From contig JAOAES010000008.1 of NCBI GenBank assembly GCA_026416655.1, positions 1 to 7,204 of the forward strand: DNA of 7,204 nucleotides, written 5' to 3'. Positions 1-6,311 of the stretch are shown piece by piece. Under the pieces are notes generated by a model that saw nothing but the letters and a program-made list of their open reading frames with translations, was not told the origin of the DNA and did no database searches. The stretch is from Fimbriimonadales bacterium (GTDB lineage Bacteria; Armatimonadota; Fimbriimonadia; Fimbriimonadales; GBS-DC). Position 1 is the first letter of the stretch. Each line of letters starts with the position of its first letter. The position numbers were made by a program, and so were the translations under genes.

Positions 1-90
1 CTGCTGCACCCACATATCGGTGCGGCAGCCTGTCAGCCCCAGCGCCGTCGCGCCCAACAACCCCGCCATCAGCCATTGACGTGCTTTCAT
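1..90 (-). CDS. actE: ActE, alternative complex III lipoprotein cytochrome c subunit (5' end only)
   Basis: Only the first 30 codons are in the window; the gene runs off the left edge. The ATG at 90-88 overlaps the actD stop codon in an ATGA (4 bases), and GGAGGTG lies just upstream at a normal distance. The product starts with a basic N terminus (Lys2, Arg4), then a hydrophobic stretch (residues 7-19), and ends in a lipobox Leu-Thr-Gly-Cys (residues 19-22). It is therefore exported and lipidated on Cys22. In ACIII operons the gene after actD is actE, a monoheme cytochrome c lipoprotein that receives electrons from the ActA/ActB side of the complex. The heme motif would lie outside the window, so the name rests on the lipobox plus gene order. 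Confidence 0.8.
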   Translation of the reverse strand, partial: MKARQWLMAGLLGATALGLTGCRTDMWVQQ

Positions 91-635
91 TCGGGCACCT
101 CCGCGATACTAATCGGGTTCAGCGACTGCAGGAACTGATACGCTTCGTCGCGGTTGAACTTCGGGTCTTTGCTTTCGATGCAGACGAAGAATCTGTCCGT
201 GCTGGCGCGGGCGAACTGGGGCACATTGAACACGGGGTGGTAGTAAGTGAGCATGCGGTTGTAGATGTGCGTGCCGAAAAACGCGCCGAATGCCGCTGCC
301 AGCACCATGCCCTCGAAGGTAATCGGCACGAAGTAGGGCCAGCTGAGCAAATCGCGCCCGCCGATGTTGAGCGGGTAGTCCACCAGGCTTGTCCACACCT
401 GCAGGCTGAACGCACCGATTGCACCCAGCAGCCCGCAGATGAAGACCGTCCAGGGCACTTTCGCCTCCCTGACGCCCATCGCGGCGGTCAGCCCGTGGAT
501 GGGGAAGGGCGTGTAGCAGTCGAACTTGCGGTAGCCCGCGTCGCGCGTGCGCCGCGCCGCCTCCAAGAGCTGCTCAGGCGTCTCGAACTCCGCTATCAGC
601 CCGTAGAGTTTCGGACCCGTTTCCACATGCGCCAT
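87..635 (-). CDS. actD: ActD, DUF3341 membrane subunit of alternative complex III
   Basis: This 182-residue protein is of normal size for ActD. It has a soluble N-terminal part with the family's YTPFPIHGL-type motif (residues 41-49), then two membrane segments (about 61-81 and 103-123) and a soluble C-terminal tail. ActD has no cofactor. In known ACIII structures it packs against the membrane subunits ActC and ActF, and a role near the proton path has been discussed but not settled. The ATG at 635 shares one base with the actC stop (TAATG), and a near-perfect AAGGAGGTG lies at 643-651, so reinitiation after actC is likely. The stop overlaps the actE start by four bases. Its place between actC and actE is the standard ACIII order. 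I see no defect. Confidence 0.93.
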   Translation of the reverse strand: MAHVETGPKLYGLIAEFETPEQLLEAARRTRDAGYRKFDCYTPFPIHGLTAAMGVREAKVPWTVFICGLLGAIGAFSLQVWTSLVDYPLNIGGRDLLSWPYFVPITFEGMVLAAAFGAFFGTHIYNRMLTYYHPVFNVPQFARASTDRFFVCIESKDPKFNRDEAYQFLQSLNPISIAEVPE

Positions 636-2074
636 TACTGACCACCTCCTTGCGGGGCGGGCGCGGTCGGCTTCGGCTCGCGCGTGGGCGTACCGCCGTG
701 CCCGTCATGCCCATGATAGAGCTTGTACCAAAGCTCCTTCAGCTCCGCCACCGCCAGCATCGGAATAAATCGTGCGAACACGAACATCATCATCACGAAA
801 AAGCCAATCGTGCTGAGGAACAGCCACCAGTCGTTGATAGTGGGGGTGTACATGCCCCACGACGAGGTCTGGAAGTCGCGGTGCAGGCTCATCACGATAA
901 TCACGAACCGCTCGAACCACATCCCGATGTTCACGATGATCGAGATAATGAACAACACGAGCAGGTTCTGGCGAATCTTGGGCGACCACAGCACCTGCGG
1001 GATGATGCCGTTGCAGATAATCAGCGCCCAGTACGCCGCCCAGTAGGGACCGAAGAAGCGGTTCACCACCAGGAACTGCTCGAACTGGTTCGCGCTGTAC
1101 CAGCCGAAGAACATCTCGCACAGGTAGCCGTAGAACACAATCCAGCCCGTCGCCAGCATCACCTTCGCCATCCAGTCGATGTGGTTCATCGTGATATATT
1201 CGCTGAGTTTGGGATAGATGATGCGGAATGGGATGACGAGGGTCAACACCATCGCGAAGCCCGAGAAAATCGCACCGGCGACGAAGTAGGGCGGGAAGAT
1301 GGTGACATGCCAACCTGGGATAATGGAAATCGCGAAGTCGAGCGACACGATGGAGTGTACCGACAGCACCAGCGGTGTGGAAAGCCCTGCGAGCAGCAGG
1401 TACGCCTGTTCCCAGCGCATCCAGTGTATCGCGGAGTTGCGCCAGCCGAGCGAGAAGACTCCGTTCAGCACGCGGGCGAGCTGCGATTTGGCGCGGTCGC
1501 GCATCTTCGCGAGGTCGGGAATCAGCCCCATGTACCAGAACAGCACGGAGACCGTGAAGTAGGTAGACACCGCCCACACGTCCCACTCCAGCGGGCTGCG
1601 GAACTGGGGCCACATCGCGAGCCAGTTCGGGATGGGGAACAGCCAGTACGCCACCCACGGTCGCCCTGTGTGGAACAGCGGGAACAGCCCCGCGCACATC
1701 ACGGCGAAAATCGTCATCGCCTCCGCAAAGCGGTTGATGGACATGCGCCACGCCTGACGCAGCAGCAGCAGAATCGCTGAAATCAGCGTACCGGCGTGCC
1801 CGATACCAATCCACCAGACGAAGTTGATGATGTCGAAGCCCCAGCCGACGGGCTGGTTGATGCCCCACAGCCCCACGCCATTGATGAGCAGCCACGCGAG
1901 CGCCATCACCAGCGAGGTCGCGCCGATGAAGCCCAGCCCGAACATAATCGTCCACGCCACCGGGTGGCGCTCCATCGGGATGCTGGTAATCTGCCCCGTG
2001 ATGCGCTCGTAGGACTGCTGCCCCTCGAACAGGGGAAAGTCCCGAATCTCCGATTGCTTAATGGTCTGTTGCAT
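635..2074 (-). CDS. actC: ActC, NrfD-like membrane quinol oxidation subunit of alternative complex III
   Basis: This 479-residue integral membrane protein is of the NrfD/PsrC type. About ten hydrophobic segments can be seen (near residues 40-63, 82-104, 114-135, 166-185, 221-245, 261-285, 303-324, 344-362, 369-393 and 413-437), which fits two four-helix NrfD bundles plus two extra helices. The N terminus (residues 24-40, with Ile-Thr-Gly and Glu-Arg-His-Pro-Val) is typical of ActC. The family binds menaquinol near the periplasmic face and passes electrons to the ActB clusters. His135 in LFHTGRP and Asp165 in EWDVWAVSTY probably correspond to the conserved His/Asp pair placed at that site. The C terminus is a His/Gly/Pro-rich tail (about 454-479). 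The start is ATG 2074 with GGAGG at 2081-2085. The gene overlaps the end of actB by 17 bases and ends in TAATG with actD. A paralogous subunit, ActF, is expected beyond the left edge. Confidence 0.95.
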   Translation of the reverse strand: MQQTIKQSEIRDFPLFEGQQSYERITGQITSIPMERHPVAWTIMFGLGFIGATSLVMALAWLLINGVGLWGINQPVGWGFDIINFVWWIGIGHAGTLISAILLLLRQAWRMSINRFAEAMTIFAVMCAGLFPLFHTGRPWVAYWLFPIPNWLAMWPQFRSPLEWDVWAVSTYFTVSVLFWYMGLIPDLAKMRDRAKSQLARVLNGVFSLGWRNSAIHWMRWEQAYLLLAGLSTPLVLSVHSIVSLDFAISIIPGWHVTIFPPYFVAGAIFSGFAMVLTLVIPFRIIYPKLSEYITMNHIDWMAKVMLATGWIVFYGYLCEMFFGWYSANQFEQFLVVNRFFGPYWAAYWALIICNGIIPQVLWSPKIRQNLLVLFIISIIVNIGMWFERFVIIVMSLHRDFQTSSWGMYTPTINDWWLFLSTIGFFVMMMFVFARFIPMLAVAELKELWYKLYHGHDGHGGTPTREPKPTAPAPQGGGQ

Positions 2075-5000
2075 GGCTTGCCTCCGCGCCGCTCAGTTCA
2101 GGGTTCGGGTTGTCGATTTTGGCAAGGTAGGTGGTTCGCGGTCGGGCGTTCAGCTCGCCCAGAATCGCGAAGTTATGCGGCTCTTTCTTGAGCTGGCTCA
2201 CGCGGCTATTCGGGTCGTTCATATCGCCGAACACGATTGCCTGCGTCGGGCACGCCTGTTGACAAGCAGGCACGACCTCGCCGTCGCGAATGCGGCGGTT
2301 CTCGCGCTTCGCCAGGATACGCGCCTTGCTGATGCGCTGCACGCAGTAGGTGCATTTCTCCATCACGCCGCGCCCGCGCACCGTCACATCAGGGTTCTGC
2401 AACAGGTGCAACACGGGCGACTTCATGTAGGTGTAGCGGTAGAAGTTGAAGCGGCGCACCTTGTACGGGCAGTTGTTGGAGCAGTAGCGCGTGCCCACGC
2501 AGCGGTTGTAGACCATCGCGTTCAGCCCCTCGTGGTCATGCACCGTCGCCGCGACAGGGCACACAAGTTCGCACGGCGCGTTCTCGCACTGCATACAGGG
2601 GATAGGAACCTGATACACTTTCGGGTTCTCCACCTTGCCCTTGAAGTAGCGGTCGATGCGCAGCCAGAGCATTTCGCGCCCACGCATGACCTGATCCTTG
2701 CCCACGACGGGGATGTTGTTCTCCGCCTGACACGCCGTCACGCACGCGCTGCAGCCCGTGCAGACCGTCGGGTCGATCACCATCGCCCATGCGTAGCGAT
2801 AGTTGTCGGGGTTTTCGTAGCTCTCATAAGTCCACCGCTCGGGGTACATCGTCGGGTGCTTGAGTTCGTAGCCCTTGCGGTGGGACTTGTTTTTGAGTTC
2901 GGGATCTTGCTTGAACTCGTCCAGTAGCCCCGTGAGGATGATGGGGCGGTGGTCGGTGCTGTCCAGCTCGTCGGGTTTGCGCGTGTCGATGAGATGATGT
3001 TCTTCGGTACGGGCGATGGGGTAGCGCTCGGCTTGCGGGATGACCTCCACGCCCGTTCGGATCCACGGCGCGTCGCTGGTTCGAATCAGGTAGGCGTCGA
3101 AGCCGACGCCGGAGCCTTTCTCGCCCGCGCGGGTGCGCCCGTAGCCCAGATGCACGGTGATACAGTCGTCGGCGTGTCCGGGGATCGGGTACGCCGCCAC
3201 GCGCATCGCCTGCCCGTTCACGCTGAGCGTGACAATCGGCGCGTCGCCCCGCACGAACGAGGCGTCCTCGTTGAACGCCCAGGTACCCTTGCGGTGTAGC
3301 CCCAGCTCCTTGTAGGTGTTGAGGCTCATGTACGCGAGGTTGTCCCAGCATACGCGCGTGACGGGCTTGGGCAGCTCCTGCAGCCAGGCGTTGTTGGCGA
3401 ACCGCCCGTCGTACACCGTCGGGTCGGGCGCGAAGCGTACCTCGTAGGTCTTGATGCCCGCCTGCACGGGGGCAAGGTCATAAATCGGGGACTGCACCAC
3501 GAGCGGCGTCTGCTTGAGCGCGACCTGCTTGACGGGTTTCGCCGTGCGCGGCAGCACGCCATCATGCACGCCTTTGCGCCATACAGCGTCGAACTGCGCG
3601 GCAGGGGCAAGCTGCGCCTGCTTCCAGTAGTCCTGCACCAGCTTGAAGGTCTCGCCCGGCGCGCCGTTGAGCTGCGCCATCAGCTCCAGCGCACTGCGCG
3701 TGCTCGGATACAGAGGGAAAATCAACGGCTGCTGAATTGTCACGGTACCGTCGAACGCCCGTACATCGCCCCAGACCTCGAATGGATGGCTCTCCGGCAG
3801 ATGCCACACGCACAGCACGGCGGTCTCGTCCACATACATGCCGTGATGCACGGTGAACGGAACCTTCGGAATCAGTTCCTTGAAGTTCAGGTCAATCGGC
3901 GCGTTGTAGGCGGGGTTCACGCCACCGAGCATAATCAGCACTTCGACGGCGTTGGCTTTAATGTCCTCCGCGAGCTGCTTGATGTCCTGCATGTGCAGGG
4001 TGGGCTTCTCTTCGGGCGGGGCGGTGAACACGACCGTGCGCCCGATGTTGCCCAGGTGAGCGTTAATCGCGTGCGCCATCGCGTGGACAGCAGGGGGCTG
4101 CGCCTCGCCCACGATCACGAGGCTCTCGCCCTTGTGCGCAACCAAATCGCCTGCGGCGACCTGCGCCCACTTCTGCTCGTTCTCGTTGAGGTCGCCCTCC
4201 ACCGTTGCCTGTACGGGCGCGCCCACCAGCTTCGCGATTTCATACAGCACGCGGGCAATTTTGCTGGAGCGGATGGGCAGGTGTTCGTCCGCCGTCATGC
4301 CCGTCACCGTGAACATCGGCTCGGCGACATAGAGGCGGTTCATTTCGGTTTTGCCCGCGCGCACACGCCTGCCGTCGGCGAACTCGCGGGCGTAGCGCAC
4401 TGCGCCCGGCTCCGTGTACAGAAAGTCGCTGTCCAGTGCGACGACCACCTTCGCGTTGCGCAGGCGATAGATGGGGTTGAGCCACTCGCCGAAGGCGAGC
4501 CGCGTTCCTTCGTACACATTGTCGCGGTTCACTGGCTCGTACTGATACCACTTCGCCTGCGGGTAGGTCTGCAAGAACTTCTGAATCTGCGCGGCAAGTG
4601 AGGGTGAGACGACGCTGCCCGTGAGGATCCGAATCCCCGCCCCGCCTTTCGCTGTCTGCTGTCCCAGCGCGTTCTTGATATCGGCATCGAACGCCTGCCA
4701 GGTTGTGATTTGCCCGAAGCGCAACACATTTTGCGAGCGGTCGGGGTCGTAGAGGTTCAAAATCTGCGCCTGCGTGATTGCGTCGGTCGCGCCGAGGCTC
4801 GTCGGGTGGTCGGGGTTGCCTTCCAGTTTGATGGGACGTCCCTCATACACGCGCCCCAGCACGCCTATCGCATAACCGTTGGTCAGCACCGCCGTCGCGT
4901 AGTAGTTCGACACGCCGACGATGCGGTCGGTGGGCGTTTTCGGACGCGAGATAATCGGACCTTGCGGCTTGTAGCCACACGCCGACAGCCCCGCCAGCGC

Positions 5001-5183
5001 CATCGACGCGCCCATCAGTTTGAGAAACTGGCGTCGGCTCACAAAATCGCCCAGCGGCGCCGCCTGACGCGGAAACTCCTGCTTCAGAATCTCCTCGAAC
5101 TCAGGCGTTCCCTCCAGTTCGTTCAAACTGCGCCAGAACTGCTCGCCTGCGCCGTGCTGCGTTCCGTTGCGTTTCTCTTCCAT
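2058..5183 (-). CDS. actB: ActB, iron-sulfur/molybdopterin-fold subunit of alternative complex III
   Basis: This 1041-residue protein fuses a catalytically silent molybdopterin-oxidoreductase-like part (about 85-780) to a ferredoxin-like four-cluster part (about 795-1041), the usual ActB layout. Residues 16-33 (FWRSLNELEGTPEFEEIL) match the extended Tat signal seen in MoCo/4Fe-4S proteins. They are followed by the twin-arginine motif SRRQFLK (49-55), a hydrophobic stretch and LSAC (66-69), a possible lipobox. Cluster ligands are Cys808/811/814/818, Cys863/866/871/875, Cys895/901/905 and Cys944/947/974/978. Thr898 stands where a fourth Cys of the third motif would be, consistent with three [4Fe-4S] and one [3Fe-4S] cluster as known for ACIII. 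The large domain lacks an N-terminal Cys motif and an obvious Mo ligand, also as in the family. Role: relays electrons from the ActC quinol site to the ActA hemes. The start is ATG 5183 with GAGGAGGAG upstream; the gene lies 12 bases after actA. Confidence 0.96.
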   Translation of the reverse strand: MEEKRNGTQHGAGEQFWRSLNELEGTPEFEEILKQEFPRQAAPLGDFVSRRQFLKLMGASMALAGLSACGYKPQGPIISRPKTPTDRIVGVSNYYATAVLTNGYAIGVLGRVYEGRPIKLEGNPDHPTSLGATDAITQAQILNLYDPDRSQNVLRFGQITTWQAFDADIKNALGQQTAKGGAGIRILTGSVVSPSLAAQIQKFLQTYPQAKWYQYEPVNRDNVYEGTRLAFGEWLNPIYRLRNAKVVVALDSDFLYTEPGAVRYAREFADGRRVRAGKTEMNRLYVAEPMFTVTGMTADEHLPIRSSKIARVLYEIAKLVGAPVQATVEGDLNENEQKWAQVAAGDLVAHKGESLVIVGEAQPPAVHAMAHAINAHLGNIGRTVVFTAPPEEKPTLHMQDIKQLAEDIKANAVEVLIMLGGVNPAYNAPIDLNFKELIPKVPFTVHHGMYVDETAVLCVWHLPESHPFEVWGDVRAFDGTVTIQQPLIFPLYPSTRSALELMAQLNGAPGETFKLVQDYWKQAQLAPAAQFDAVWRKGVHDGVLPRTAKPVKQVALKQTPLVVQSPIYDLAPVQAGIKTYEVRFAPDPTVYDGRFANNAWLQELPKPVTRVCWDNLAYMSLNTYKELGLHRKGTWAFNEDASFVRGDAPIVTLSVNGQAMRVAAYPIPGHADDCITVHLGYGRTRAGEKGSGVGFDAYLIRTSDAPWIRTGVEVIPQAERYPIARTEEHHLIDTRKPDELDSTDHRPIILTGLLDEFKQDPELKNKSHRKGYELKHPTMYPERWTYESYENPDNYRYAWAMVIDPTVCTGCSACVTACQAENNIPVVGKDQVMRGREMLWLRIDRYFKGKVENPKVYQVPIPCMQCENAPCELVCPVAATVHDHEGLNAMVYNRCVGTRYCSNNCPYKVRRFNFYRYTYMKSPVLHLLQNPDVTVRGRGVMEKCTYCVQRISKARILAKRENRRIRDGEVVPACQQACPTQAIVFGDMNDPNSRVSQLKKEPHNFAILGELNARPRTTYLAKIDNPNPELSGAEASHATDH

Positions 5184-5195
5184 CCGCTCCTCCTC

Positions 5196-5921
5196 TTAGC
5201 GATGGCAAATCGAGCAGTCGCTCAGCTGCTCCTTGTGGATGTTGTAATGCTTCACCAGCAGCTTGCCCAGCTCCAGCTGGTTCTTGGGGATGTTGTTCGG
5301 GTCATACGGGATGCCGTGCTTATCCAGCAACGCCTTCATCTCCTCTTCGGAGCGCGGCGTCTTGTAATACATATTAAAAACTTCCTCTTTCGGGCGGATA
5401 TACTGCTCCGGGTTGCGGTGGCAGTTCAAGCAAAACTGCATCGAGAAGGGCTGCGACTTCGCCGTGAGGTGCATCTTCTCGATTCCGCCGTGGCACGAGG
5501 CGCAGCTGATGCCCTTGTTCACATGCGCACTGTGGTCGAAGTAGACGAACTCAGGCAGGTTGTTCACCTTGTACCACACGAGAGGTTTCTCGTTGTTGTA
5601 GCTGTCGCGCACGGGCTGGAGCAGGGGACTGTTCGTCCAGATTTGCGAGTGGCAGGTCATACACACTTCAGTGGAAGGCACGCCTGCATGCGCCGATTGG
5701 GTCACCTGCCAGTGGCAGTAGCGACAGTCGATGCCGAGTTCCTCGTAGTGGTGTTTATGGCTGAACGGGACAGGTTGATCCTGCGGTTCGCCGACCTTCG
5801 TCCACCAGGGCGAGCGTGTAATCGCCGAGCCGCCGACCGCCAGCCCGACAATCGCAAGCAACCCGCCAGCCACAATCACACGCGCTACCGTATTATGATG
5901 ACGCCGAAAGACCTGTGCCAT
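5196..5921 (-). CDS. actA: ActA, pentaheme cytochrome c subunit of alternative complex III
   Basis: This 241-residue protein has one N-terminal membrane segment (about 11-33) that acts as signal anchor, followed by a periplasmic domain with five CXXCH heme sites: CRYCH (66-70), CMTCH (87-91), CASCH (140-144), CLNCH (164-168) and CSICH (236-240, three residues before the end). Two repeats of the form F-[SD]-H-x-x-H...G-[IL]-x-C precede the first and third sites, as in NapC/class III multiheme cytochromes, and supply the second axial His. Five hemes and about 240 residues are the usual size of ActA. It takes electrons from ActB and passes them to ActE or the oxidase. I chose ATG 5921 over an in-frame GTG at 5930: GAGGTG (5933-5928) sits six bases before the ATG and would itself contain the GTG. 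It is the first gene of the operon. Confidence 0.95.
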   Translation of the reverse strand: MAQVFRRHHNTVARVIVAGGLLAIVGLAVGGSAITRSPWWTKVGEPQDQPVPFSHKHHYEELGIDCRYCHWQVTQSAHAGVPSTEVCMTCHSQIWTNSPLLQPVRDSYNNEKPLVWYKVNNLPEFVYFDHSAHVNKGISCASCHGGIEKMHLTAKSQPFSMQFCLNCHRNPEQYIRPKEEVFNMYYKTPRSEEEMKALLDKHGIPYDPNNIPKNQLELGKLLVKHYNIHKEQLSDCSICHR

Positions 5922-5927
5922 AACGGT

Positions 5928-5933
5928 CACCTC
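5928..5933 (-). promoter_or_regulatory. Shine-Dalgarno site that fixes the actA start
   Basis: The minus strand reads GAGGTG followed by six bases and ATG (5921-5919). The alternative GTG start (5930-5928) lies inside this GAGGTG and has no ribosome site of its own, so the shorter actA is preferred. The site lies six bases after the last base of the leader stem P1 (5940), so folding of the leader could affect access to it. Confidence 0.75.
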
Positions 5934-5939
5934 GTAGGG

Positions 5940-6020
5940 TTAGCGTGGGATTCGACAGGACTGCGAAAAGTTCCTGCCGTCTCCTGTTTGTGATAAAATG
6001 CACAAACTTAGCCACGCTAA
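5940..6020 (-). ncRNA. Candidate structured 5' leader (three-way junction) of the act operon
   Basis: Read on the minus strand, three perfectly nested stems can form. P1 pairs TTAGCGTGG (6020-6012) with CCACGCTAA (5948-5940), 9 bp. P2 pairs GTTTGTG (6007-6001) with CACAAAC (5992-5986), 7 bp with an 8-base loop. P3 pairs CGGCAGGA (5979-5972) with TCCTGTCG (5960-5953), 8 bp with one G-U pair and an 11-base loop. Single-stranded joints are CTAA, AGGAGA and AATC. The P1 5' arm can also form a local hairpin, TTAGC-GTG-GCTAA (6020-6008), which competes with P1. No U-run follows, so this is not a terminator; an effect on translation of actA is more likely. It matches no riboswitch class I know. It could also be an intergenic palindromic repeat that happens to be transcribed. 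Confidence 0.45.
5986..6007. promoter_or_regulatory. Palindrome with CRP/FNR-family operator spacing
   Basis: The site is GTTTGTG, eight bases, CACAAAC: a perfect 7-bp inverted repeat. It has the TGTG-N8-CACA spacing of CRP-type sites (minus strand TGTGC-N6-TCACA). FNR/CRP-family regulators often control respiratory genes, so an operator is possible. It lies more than 100 bases downstream of the best promoter, which does not fit classic activation. The same bases form stem P2 of the leader, which may be the true reason for the symmetry. Confidence 0.3.
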
Positions 6021-6067
6021 GCATTTTTTCCATAGAGAAAGTTTCTGGGGAGGGCTTGCGTAGGGGA

Positions 6068-6094
6068 GCAGGCGTCGTTGCCTGGATCGCCTGC
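6068..6094 (-). promoter_or_regulatory. Hairpin in the upstream part of the act leader
   Basis: The inverted repeat GCAGGCG (6068-6074) / CGCCTGC (6088-6094) has seven perfect pairs around a 13-base loop. It may be extended by TTGC (6056-6059) with GCAA (6095-6098) across a bulge. It would be near the 5' end of a transcript from the promoter at 6145-6116. It has no U-tract, so it is not an intrinsic terminator. Between it and the P1 stem (6021-6055) I see only an A/T-rich run and no further structure. Confidence 0.35.
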
Positions 6095-6110
6095 GCAAAA
6101 CCTCCACTGG

Positions 6111-6123
6111 GGTATATGATACC
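6111..6123. promoter_or_regulatory. Small palindrome over the -10 box
   Basis: GGTAT-ATG-ATACC is a perfect 5-bp inverted repeat with a 3-base centre. It covers the TATCAT -10 hexamer of the minus-strand promoter. A repressor site is possible, but a 10-base symmetry can arise by chance and A/T-rich -10 regions tend to be symmetric. Confidence 0.25.
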
Positions 6124-6145
6124 TGATTATCGGGCGCGTTGTCAA
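6116..6145 (-). promoter_or_regulatory. Sigma-70-type promoter for the act operon
   Basis: On the minus strand a perfect TTGACA (6145-6140) is followed by an 18-base spacer and TATCAT (6121-6116), which matches the TATAAT consensus at four of six positions. Transcription would start near 6109, giving a leader of about 188 bases before the actA ATG. It is the best promoter-like match I found upstream of actA. Its reading direction and place fit the whole act operon. Confidence 0.6.
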
Positions 6146-6197
6146 GGGATTGGAGGGCTGAGATTGTGAAGGGTTTCACGGAGTGGGCGGTTGGTAC

Positions 6198-6273
6198 GAT
6201 GGCGTCCTCGCCATCGGGCATGGCGCGGGCGTTTCGCCTGTGTCTCCCGCGTAGCGTCGGCGTCCCGCCGACG
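6198..6273. repeat. Tandem array of three GC-rich hairpins (REP-like)
   Basis: Three perfect or near-perfect hairpins follow one another: GATGGCG-TCCT-CGCCATC (6198-6215), CGGGCG-TTT-CGCCTG (6226-6240, one G-T pair) and CGTCGGCG-TCC-CGCCGACG (6255-6273). All share a GGCG/CGCC inner stem and a short pyrimidine loop, so they look like variants of one motif. They lie between the 3' end of the broken minus-strand gene and the act promoter, a common place for REP-type elements. They could slow read-through from the right, but no T-run makes them classic terminators. Confidence 0.5.
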
Positions 6274-6311
6274 GCTATAACTCCCTGCGAAGTCCTCGCT
6301 CCGTGAGGTGC

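Noticed and set aside
650..1780. 376-codon plus-strand frame opposite actC
   Set aside because: It is a codon-bias shadow of actC: very rich in His, Arg and Glu, with no membrane or domain signal.
2058..5183. ActB as an active molybdenum enzyme such as polysulfide or DMSO reductase
   Set aside because: There is no N-terminal Cys motif and no Mo ligand. Fusion of both parts plus the actA-actC-actD context identifies ACIII.
4710..5993. 427-codon plus-strand frame opposite actB and actA
   Set aside because: It is antisense to two certain genes, with Arg/His/Val-rich shadow composition and no supporting start.
5893..6033. Upstream ORF on the minus strand (46 codons from ATG 6033) that runs through the leader and overlaps the actA start
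   Set aside because: It has no Shine-Dalgarno site, and its translation is explained by the leader hairpins. The overlap in another frame is probably chance.
5940..6221. 93-codon minus-strand reading frame over the act promoter and leader
   Set aside because: It covers the promoter and hairpins, has no ribosome site and gives an unconvincing protein sequence.
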